A stretch of DNA of 5,228 nucleotides, taken from Actinomycetota bacterium. Lineage in GTDB: Bacteria > Acidobacteriota > Blastocatellia > Chloracidobacteriales > Chloracidobacteriaceae. The stretch is taken from the NCBI GenBank assembly GCA_013298335.1, contig JAAFHI010000321.1, positions 1 through 5,228 on the forward strand, read 5' to 3'. Every line of letters starts with the position of its first letter. The stretch's first letter is position 1. The position numbers were made by a program, and so were the translations under genes. The notes below the pieces were generated by a model. That model saw only the letters and a program-made list of their open reading frames with translations, was not told where the DNA came from and searched no databases. Shown one piece after another: positions 1 to 4,796 of this stretch.

Positions 1-685
1 CCGTATGCTCGGAAAGGTCTTCGACCCGGATCGGCTGAAACGTCCCGTAGCCGACATGCAGCGTCAGTTCCGCGACTTCCACTCCCTGGGCCTTCAAGCG
101 GCCAAGTATTTCCGGCGTGTAGTGCAGCCCCGCGGTCGGCGCGGCAATCGAGCCGCGATCCTTTGCGTACACCGTTTGATACGTCTCGCGGTCAAGCCGC
201 AGGGTGCTCGCGTCGTCGCGCCGGATGTAGGGCGGCAACGGCGTGCGGCCAATTTCTTCGAGAACATCGAAGAACTCCCCCTCGCATTCGAAGTCGAGAA
301 TCCGCCGCCCGTCCTCGGTGCGGTCCGTGACCGTCGCCAGCAATTTCCCATCGCCGAACACAAGCCGCTCGCCGACGCGGATGCGCTTCCCCGGCTTCAC
401 CAGCGCCACCCACCGGCGCGGTGCGAGTTCACTGACCAGAAAGGCTTCAATCACGCCGGTAAAGCCCTCGCGCGTACCGAGCAGGCGCGCCGGAAAAACC
501 CGTGTATTGTTGACCACGACGACATCGCCCGCCCGCAGAAACTCGGGAATGTCGTAAAAGTGGCGGTCCTGAAAATCACCGGTCGCGCGGTCAAGTACGA
601 GCATGCGCGAGTGGTCGCGGCGCTGGCTCGGCTCCTGCGCAATCTGGGCTTCGGGCAGGTCGAAATGGAGATCGGAAACATTCAT
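1..685 (-). CDS. queA: QueA, S-adenosylmethionine:tRNA ribosyltransferase-isomerase (3' end cut off by window)
   Basis: QueA transfers and isomerises the ribosyl group of S-adenosylmethionine onto 7-aminomethyl-7-deazaguanine in tRNA, giving epoxyqueuosine at the wobble position of GUN anticodons; it acts in the cytosol. The frame is open from the ATG at 685-683 to the window edge, giving 228 of the usual ~340-360 residues. Family hallmarks are in order: an N-terminal FDLPEAQIAQEP followed by RRDHSRML, then VVVVNNTRVFPARL (about residues 45-60), an LVKPGKRIRVGE stretch, YQTVYAKDRGSIA, PTAGLHYT at 183-190, and LHVGYGTFQP at 209-218. The start is firm because the N-terminus matches the family's usual beginning. 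No Shine-Dalgarno sequence precedes it: the heptad array begins at the very next base upstream. The gene follows an unknown gene on the same strand across a 212 bp repeat island. Its function is unrelated to the exporter genes, so shared transcription may be incidental. Confidence 0.97.
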   Translation of the reverse strand, partial: MNVSDLHFDLPEAQIAQEPSQRRDHSRMLVLDRATGDFQDRHFYDIPEFLRAGDVVVVNNTRVFPARLLGTREGFTGVIEAFLVSELAPRRWVALVKPGKRIRVGERLVFGDGKLLATVTDRTEDGRRILDFECEGEFFDVLEEIGRTPLPPYIRRDDASTLRLDRETYQTVYAKDRGSIAAPTAGLHYTPEILGRLKAQGVEVAELTLHVGYGTFQPIRVEDLSEHT

Positions 686-758
686 CAGTAGTCAGTAGCC
701 AGCAGTCAGTGGTCAGTGGTCAGTGGTTAGTGGTTAGTGGTCAGTGGTCAGTGGTCAG
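686..758. repeat. Tandem heptanucleotide array, CAGTGGT type (10 units)
   Basis: Ten uninterrupted 7-base units run from 686 to 755 on the plus strand: CAGTAGT, CAGTAGC, CAGCAGT, three CAGTGGT, two TAGTGGT, two CAGTGGT, then a partial CAG. The array starts on the base immediately upstream of the queA start codon, so it forms the whole proximal 5' leader of queA. Heptad arrays of this sort (for example the short tandemly repeated repetitive sequences of cyanobacteria) are known in several bacterial groups; their role is unsettled. The substitutions are spread over units with the register unbroken, which suggests slippage-type growth followed by point change. Confidence 0.93.
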
Positions 759-765
759 ATGATAG

Positions 766-795
766 CCCATAGCCGGACCGAAGGGAGGCTATGGG
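766..795. repeat. Perfect 9 bp inverted repeat (stem-loop)
   Basis: CCCATAGCC at 766-774 is exactly complementary to GGCTATGGG at 787-795, with a 12-base loop. It lies in the middle of the island between the unknown gene and queA. Read on the minus (transcribed) strand there is no T-run after the stem, so it does not look like an intrinsic terminator. It could be a REP-like palindrome or an RNA structure in a read-through transcript. Confidence 0.7.
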
Positions 796-799
796 TAAT

Positions 800-826
800 A
801 GGGGTCAGGGGAACAGACTCTTTTTT
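800..826. repeat. Possible REP-like or transposase-associated repeat remnant
   Basis: This stretch reads AGGGGTCAGGGG, then AACAGACTC, then six T. The first 12 bases recur exactly at 2712-2723, and the shorter AGGGGTCAGG recurs at 2847-2856, both in the other intergenic island. From memory, the wording resembles short repeats found beside Y1/REP-associated (RAYT) transposases in environmental bacteria; this is inference only. No transposase gene is present in the window. Confidence 0.3.
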
Positions 827-861
827 CGAGCCAACGCCGTCAAGAACGAATTCCAAAAGCT

Positions 862-896
862 GACTGCTGGCCACTGACTGCTGACCACTGGCTGCT
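862..896. repeat. Inverted heptad array, five units of the same family as 686-758
   Basis: Five 7-base units in register: GACTGCT, GGCCACT, GACTGCT, GACCACT, GGCTGCT. They are the reverse-complement orientation of the CAGTGGT/CAGCAGT family next to queA. The array ends one base from the stop codon of the unknown gene (898-900). Bases 862-882 are complementary to 687-707 at 19 of 21 positions, so the two arrays could pair into a large hairpin in a transcript running through both genes. Confidence 0.88.
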
Positions 897-897
897 C

Positions 898-1509
898 CTA
901 ATTGGAATAGCGCGCCATGAAGCGGTCGAAGACCACGGGGATTTCGGTGAAGGCATGCTTCGGCAGGTTGGATTCGGCCTCCATCGGCTGAACGTCGATG
1001 TAGCCGACCTTCGTTTCGACGTCGTATTCGCCGAGCGCGTGGTCGAGAAACAGAAAGGCGACGCCGAGGTAGGTCCGGTGATTGCGCTCGTTCAGGCCGC
1101 GCATGAACAGCGTCAGTCCGGCCAGTCCGTTGTCCGGCTCGATGGAAAAGAGGAGATCACGCGGGGAAAGCCGTTCGTTGTCGAACGTGAGGTCGAAATC
1201 GAGCGAGCGGCGGGGCCGGAATTTCGTCACGCGCCAGCGTTTCAGTTTTGGCGCGGCATCGGCCAGTCCCACCACGAGCGGGAACGACTCGCGGTTGCCG
1301 TCGGCGCTGATGACGAACTCGCGGCGACCATCCTCCTGGCGACCGAATTCGAAGGTCAGTTGTTCATTCACCAGATGGAGCGCATCCGCAAGGGCCTGGA
1401 AAACGGTTTCCTGGTCCTGCTCGAAATCGAAAAGAACCTCTTCGTTTTCGATGAACCATTTCCAGAACGTCTCGAATGAAGCGGGTGCGAGAAGCGGTAA
1501 CTGTGGCAT
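898..1509 (-). CDS. Conserved-looking hypothetical cytosolic protein, 203 aa
   Basis: I cannot assign a function. The 203-residue product is soluble-looking, rich in Phe, Asp, Glu and Arg, with no signal peptide or membrane segment. Recognisable patches are FWKWFIENEEVLFDFE at 15-30, LTFEFG at 51-56, GRREFVISADG at 61-71, a basic RWRVTKFRPRR at 91-101, and LDHALGEYDVETKVGYIDV at 155-173. From memory these patches recur in an uncharacterised bacterial family, without a known reaction. I chose the ATG at 1509. An in-frame ATG at 1596, six bases after the hlyD stop, would add 29 residues, but that extension (Trp-rich, with a Cys) looks like translated spacer and covers a strong stem-loop. Neither start has a Shine-Dalgarno sequence. 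Position behind hlyD suggests co-transcription with the exporter genes, but not a shared role. Confidence 0.8.
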   Translation of the reverse strand: MPQLPLLAPASFETFWKWFIENEEVLFDFEQDQETVFQALADALHLVNEQLTFEFGRQEDGRREFVISADGNRESFPLVVGLADAAPKLKRWRVTKFRPRRSLDFDLTFDNERLSPRDLLFSIEPDNGLAGLTLFMRGLNERNHRTYLGVAFLFLDHALGEYDVETKVGYIDVQPMEAESNLPKHAFTEIPVVFDRFMARYSN

Positions 1510-1538
1510 GAGCTGAACGGCGGCTGCGGAGGGGTCTT

Positions 1539-1573
1539 CGGCGCGGATGGGCCATCCTACCCAAACCGCGCCG
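1539..1573. repeat. GC-rich perfect 8 bp stem-loop with nested palindrome
   Basis: CGGCGCGG at 1539-1546 is exactly complementary to CCGCGCCG at 1566-1573. A second palindrome straddles the left arm: GGATGG (1545-1550) against CCATCC (1552-1557). It lies between the hlyD stop and the preferred start of the unknown gene. On the transcribed strand no T-run follows, so it is more likely a REP-like dispersed palindrome or an RNA stability or attenuation element than a terminator. If the gene really starts at 1596, this would be coding sequence. Confidence 0.6.
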
Positions 1574-1602
1574 GAGTTGCATACCCACCCGACCATAATC
1601 AG

Positions 1603-2694
1603 CTATTTGGCGTCGATGAAAACATCCATCTGCTGGCCGACATAGACCGAAAATTGCGGCGGTTTGAAACGATAGATCACCTGCAAGACCCGGACATCGA
1701 CGCGCTCGGTATTGTCGCCCGTCAGACTCCGTTTCGGCAGGATGTAGGGATCGATGCGGACGAATTCGAGGTCGATCTTTTTGGTCGAATCCCCCTTCAG
1801 GCTCGCCATTGCCGGGCTGTTCGGCTTGACCCGCGAGGCGTTGATTTCATCCACGTCCACCCGGACCTGAAGATAATCGGTTTCGCCAAGCAGAATTGGC
1901 GGCTGGGCGGGCGTCGAGGCAACAAACTCTCCGACCCGGATGTTGATTTGCAGCACCTTGCCGTCCTGCGGCGCCACCACCGTCAGCCGGTCGAGCGTGA
2001 CCGCGAGTTCGTTGCGCTGCGCCCGGAGAACGCCGAGATTCGCTTCGGCCTCACGCAACCGGGCCTGGGCGCTCTTGAACTGCGCTTCAGCCTGCGAGAT
2101 CTGCGATTGCGACTGCGAGACCTGAGCCTTCGCCTGCTCCAGTCGTGACCGCGCCGCATCGCGCGCCGCGCGGCTCGACACCACCGTACGGTCGGCAACG
2201 TCCCCGTTCTTCAAAAGCTTTTCGTTCCGGTCAAGAATCTGCTCGGCGTCCATCACGAGCGCCTGCTGCGTTTCGACGTTCGCCCGCGCGCTCTGGGTAT
2301 TGGCCTGCGCGCTCTTGATCGCTTCCTGAAGATTCTGGATGTCCGCCCGGGCTGTCCCCACCGCCGCGTCGGCGCGCGCGATGTTGGCGTCTGCGCTCGC
2401 CAGTTTCGCCCGCTGCTCGCGGTCGTCAATCTGGTAGAGCTTCGAACCGCGTGACACGATGTCGTTTTCCTTGACGAGAATCTGGACGACCTGTCCTGGA
2501 ATCGGCGGCGCGACATTGACGTTGCGGGCCGCCGCCTCGACGAGACCCGATCCCGCGATCCGCTTTTCGAACGAACTCTGCGCCGGCTCCGACATGGGCG
2601 GTGCCGCCAGCGGCTTGCGCGCCGAAGTGACGACGAAATAGATCGCAAAGACAAGGCCAATGACGGGAAGGAGGAAGGTAACGAATTTCTTCAT
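1603..2694 (-). CDS. HlyD/MacA/DevB-type periplasmic membrane fusion protein of an ABC exporter
   Basis: Membrane fusion proteins bridge an inner-membrane transporter to an outer-membrane channel. The 363 residues show an N-terminal signal-anchor helix (about 4-23 after MKK), a first half lipoyl domain (about 50-92, with PPIPGQVVQILVKENDIV), a long Ala/Gln/Ser-rich coiled-coil hairpin (about 93-235), the second lipoyl half (LTVVAPQDGKVLQI at 237-250) and a beta-barrel/C-terminal domain (about 260-363) with LTGDNTERVDVRVLQVIYRF at 324-343 and VYVGQQMDVFI at 350-360. The hairpin tip reads DRNEKLLKNGDVAD: Arg156 and Leu160 match the Arg-Leu-Ser tip motif of TolC-docking adaptors, but the Ser position is Ala167. 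It lies downstream of the permease and ATPase genes, so it most likely serves that transporter. The start encodes MKKFVTF, a normal signal anchor, but no Shine-Dalgarno sequence is visible; the leader is a repeat unit. The stop is TAG at 1605-1603. Confidence 0.92.
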   Translation of the reverse strand: MKKFVTFLLPVIGLVFAIYFVVTSARKPLAAPPMSEPAQSSFEKRIAGSGLVEAAARNVNVAPPIPGQVVQILVKENDIVSRGSKLYQIDDREQRAKLASADANIARADAAVGTARADIQNLQEAIKSAQANTQSARANVETQQALVMDAEQILDRNEKLLKNGDVADRTVVSSRAARDAARSRLEQAKAQVSQSQSQISQAEAQFKSAQARLREAEANLGVLRAQRNELAVTLDRLTVVAPQDGKVLQINIRVGEFVASTPAQPPILLGETDYLQVRVDVDEINASRVKPNSPAMASLKGDSTKKIDLEFVRIDPYILPKRSLTGDNTERVDVRVLQVIYRFKPPQFSVYVGQQMDVFIDAK

Positions 2695-2695
2695 A

Positions 2696-2919
2696 AAAGG
2701 TGTCGGGAATGAGGGGTCAGGGGTCAGGAATCAGGGATCAGGAATTAGGTAAGGATTTTCAGGCTTGTGTCTTCTTTTTCATCCCTCATCCTTCATCCTT
2801 TCTTCAAAGGTGTCGGGTGTCGGGTTTCAGGTATCGGGGAAGAAGAAGGGGTCAGGAGTAAGGGAAAGATTTTCGGGTTTGTATCTTCTTTTTCATCCTT
2901 CATCCTTCATCCTTTCTTC
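2696..2919. repeat. Two tandem ~112 bp units built of heptads, between ATPase and hlyD genes
   Basis: AAAGGTGT occurs at 2696, 2806 and 2920, marking the borders of two tandem units 110 and 114 bp long. The best-conserved part, 2751-2812 against 2865-2926, is identical at 57 of 62 positions, and all five differences are transitions. Each unit carries three CATCCTT-type heptads (2780-2800 and 2894-2914). The units differ elsewhere: 2713-2747 holds five GGGGTCA/GGAATCA heptads, and 2810-2837 holds four GTGTCGG/GTTTCAG heptads. On the transcribed strand the unit border, ACACCTTTGAAGAAA, contains the ATPase stop codon, and a variant of it immediately precedes and overlaps the hlyD start. The island holds no open frame that looks like a gene and no clear promoter. 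Confidence 0.9.
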
Positions 2920-3643
2920 AAAGGTGTTCCGGGTTCTCGCGAACGTCGATGATGCGACCGTCGAGCATTTCGGCGATGCGGTCGCCGTAACCGAAAATGC
3001 GGTTGTCATGCGTCACTACGACAATGGCCCGTTCGGGACTCAGCGCGACCTTGCGGAACATCTCCATCACGAGCTTGCCTGTTTCGCCGTCGAGCGCCGC
3101 CGTCGGCTCGTCGCACACGATCAGGCGCGGCTCGCCCACGAGCGCCCGCGCGATGGCGACGCGCTGCTGCTGTCCGCCGGAAAGCTGCGAAGGAAAATGG
3201 TCGGCGCGGTCGCCGAGGCCGACCAGTTCGAGATATTCGCGGGCCTTCACGAGCGCCTTGTCGTAGGGCTTTTTGTTGACGATGAGCGGCACGGCGACGT
3301 TTTCGGTCGCGGTCAGGGTCGGGATCAAGTTGTACTGCTGGAAGATGAACCCGATGGAATTGCGGCGGAAGTCGGTTTTCTTCGACTGCGAAAATTGATC
3401 CAGCCGCGAGCCGAACACGTCCACCACGCCATCATCCACGTCGAGGATACCGGCCAGTACGCTGAGCAGCGTCGTCTTGCCGCAGCCCGACGGACCGACG
3501 AGCAGCAACAGTTCCCCACACTTTATGTCGAGCGTGATGTCCTTCAAGACCTTGATGAAGGTCTCGCCGACGCCGAAGCTTTTATTGACGCTCTGCAAGG
3601 TCACCGCCCGGCATGGATCGGGCGCGGATTTCGTTCCGGTCAT
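2918..3643 (-). CDS. ABC transporter ATP-binding protein, MacB/LolD/DevA-like
   Basis: This is the cytoplasmic ATPase that powers the permease encoded just upstream. At 241 residues it is a single complete nucleotide-binding domain. Visible motifs: Walker [10 protein letters not shown] at 50-58, Q-loop [10 protein letters not shown] with Gln102, signature LSGGQQQR at 154-161, Walker B LIVCDEP with Asp178 and the catalytic Glu179, D-loop AALD at 182-185, and switch His212 in VVVTHDN. All catalytic residues are present. [19 protein letters not shown] is typical of the MacB/LolD/DevA/FtsE group, whose members drive mechanical transfer of periplasmic substrates rather than ordinary transmembrane passage. 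The start is firm: AGGAG lies six bases before the ATG and overlaps the permease stop codon, indicating translational coupling. The TGA stop falls inside the first base-run of the tandem repeat island. Substrate cannot be told from the sequence. Confidence 0.95.
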   Translation of the reverse strand: MTGTKSAPDPCRAVTLQSVNKSFGVGETFIKVLKDITLDIKCGELLLLVGPSGCGKTTLLSVLAGILDVDDGVVDVFGSRLDQFSQSKKTDFRRNSIGFIFQQYNLIPTLTATENVAVPLIVNKKPYDKALVKAREYLELVGLGDRADHFPSQLSGGQQQRVAIARALVGEPRLIVCDEPTAALDGETGKLVMEMFRKVALSPERAIVVVTHDNRIFGYGDRIAEMLDGRIIDVRENPEHL

Positions 3644-3649
3644 GCGTTG

Positions 3650-3654
3650 CTCCT
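3650..3654 (-). promoter_or_regulatory. Shine-Dalgarno sequence of the ATPase gene, overlapping the permease stop
   Basis: On the transcribed strand TAGGAG combines the permease's TAG stop (3655-3653) with an AGGAG core (3654-3650), six bases before the ATG at 3643. A ribosome ending the permease would sit on the ATPase initiation site, which favours coupled, stoichiometric synthesis. Confidence 0.85.
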
Positions 3655-4777
3655 ATCCGCGGAAGACGACCGCCGGTTCGAGCCGAAGCACCCGTTGAAT
3701 GCTCAGGATGCTCGACAACAGGCAGATGAGAATCGTCACGATGAAACTGATGTAGATGAGCTGATACGGCGTATAGAACGCCAGCTTGGCGTTCGGCCCG
3801 GCGAGGAAACCGATCATCGTCCCCATCCCGACGCCGATGCCGTAGCCGATGACCCCGACCACGAGGCTCTGAATCACGATCATCTTCACCAGCGTGAAGC
3901 TGCTCGTACCCATCGCCTTGAGCGCCCCGAAGTATTTTTCGTTCTGGAGCGCGAAGGCATAGAACGTCTGGCCGATGATCGCCATGCCGACGAGAAACAC
4001 GAGAAACAGCGAGATGCCGATATTGACCGGAATACCCGTGTTCTTCATGTAGTAGTTCATCGTCAGCCAGCGCATGCCGTCCTCGTCATAGGCCGCGAGG
4101 TCGGTCGTCTTGCGGATGTTCGCCAGCACCTGCGCCATCGTGTAGCCGTCCTTGGGCGCGGCGAGGATGTAGTTCATCAGCTTGCGTTCGCGCGGCGTGT
4201 ACTGCACGGCGCGGTCGAACGTGGCGTAGACATACGGGTTCGAAAGAAAGTCGCGCGGCACGTCGGCAATGCCCACCACCCGCGCGCGGCGGTCGTTGAT
4301 TTCAAATGTGTCGCCGATTTTCGGATTGCCCAGCCGCTCCATCTCGGCCTTGCCGATGATGACCGCGTCCGGCGCGTTGAGGTCCTCGATGCGGCCTTCC
4401 AGAATTTTCGGCGGACGCCCAACCATCGTGGCGTTGTCGATACCGACGAGCCGGACCGCCTGGAACTTGCCGTTCGAAAGACGAACCGTCACCTGCCGGA
4501 TAAAGAGCGGAACGGCCCACTTCACGCCTTCCACGCTGCGAACGCGCGTGAGGTCGGTGTCGAGCAGTCCCTTGAATTCATCCACGACCTGAAGATTTTT
4601 ATCCACCACCCAGATCGGCGCGCCGATGGCCTCGACCGGCTTGGCCGTCCGTCCGATGAGCCCGCAGAACACCGATCCCTGCTGAATGAAGAGAAAGACG
4701 ACGATCGACAGACCACCGACGAGCGTGAAGTACTTCGCCCGGTCCCCCATCAGCATTTTCATCGCAATGCGAATCAT
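3653..4777 (-). CDS. ABC transporter permease, FtsX/MacB/DevC-like, four membrane helices
   Basis: This 374-residue protein is the membrane subunit of the exporter. The layout is that of type VII (MacB-fold) permeases: a first membrane helix at about 16-40, a large periplasmic domain at about 45-248, then three helices at about 252-276, 297-325 and 338-362. The segment ALQNEKYFGALKAMGTS at 276-292 is the cytoplasmic coupling region expected between helices two and three, and the C-terminus RVLRLEPAVVFRG is the family's usual ending. Unlike MacB there is no fused ATPase; the separate one follows after 9 bp. Such proteins transmit ATP-driven motion to the periplasmic domain and partner adaptor. 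Substrate is unknown; relatives handle glycolipids (DevC), macrolides and toxins (MacB) or lipoproteins (LolC/E), but the adaptor argues against the Lol role. The start has a good ribosome site 8 bases upstream. Confidence 0.93.
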   Translation of the reverse strand: MIRIAMKMLMGDRAKYFTLVGGLSIVVFLFIQQGSVFCGLIGRTAKPVEAIGAPIWVVDKNLQVVDEFKGLLDTDLTRVRSVEGVKWAVPLFIRQVTVRLSNGKFQAVRLVGIDNATMVGRPPKILEGRIEDLNAPDAVIIGKAEMERLGNPKIGDTFEINDRRARVVGIADVPRDFLSNPYVYATFDRAVQYTPRERKLMNYILAAPKDGYTMAQVLANIRKTTDLAAYDEDGMRWLTMNYYMKNTGIPVNIGISLFLVFLVGMAIIGQTFYAFALQNEKYFGALKAMGTSSFTLVKMIVIQSLVVGVIGYGIGVGMGTMIGFLAGPNAKLAFYTPYQLIYISFIVTILICLLSSILSIQRVLRLEPAVVFRG

Positions 4778-4785
4778 GCATTCCG

Positions 4786-4790
4786 CTCCC
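4786..4790 (-). promoter_or_regulatory. Shine-Dalgarno sequence of the permease gene
   Basis: GGGAG on the transcribed strand lies 8 bases before the ATG at 4777, in the 19-base gap after the regulator's stop. It fixes this ATG over an out-of-frame ATG at 4781. Confidence 0.7.
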
Positions 4791-4796
4791 GTTCGC

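Noticed and set aside
5..691. A 228-codon plus-strand open frame.
   Set aside because: It lies exactly opposite queA, whose conserved motifs identify the true strand.
766..826. An intrinsic terminator: stem 766-795 with the T6 run at 821-826.
   Set aside because: The T-run is 25 bases from the stem and on the plus strand, where no gene needs it. On the transcribed strand no T-run follows the stem.
838..843. A queA promoter with -35 TTGACG on the minus strand.
   Set aside because: At 16-18 bases further on there is only AAGAGT/GAGTCT-like sequence and no credible -10 box.
686..896. A CRISPR array.
   Set aside because: Units are 7 bases and contiguous with no spacers, and no cas genes are present.
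955..1479. A 174-codon plus-strand open frame opposite the unknown gene.
   Set aside because: Its minus-strand counterpart has more protein-like patterned motifs and fits the operon direction. I treat the plus frame as a shadow, with slightly less certainty than for the other shadows.
2695..2917. A small gene or toxin-antitoxin peptide starting at the repeated GGATGAAGGATG words.
   Set aside because: The ATG frames stop after a few codons (ATGAAGGATGAAGGATGA), and the sequence is simple repeat.
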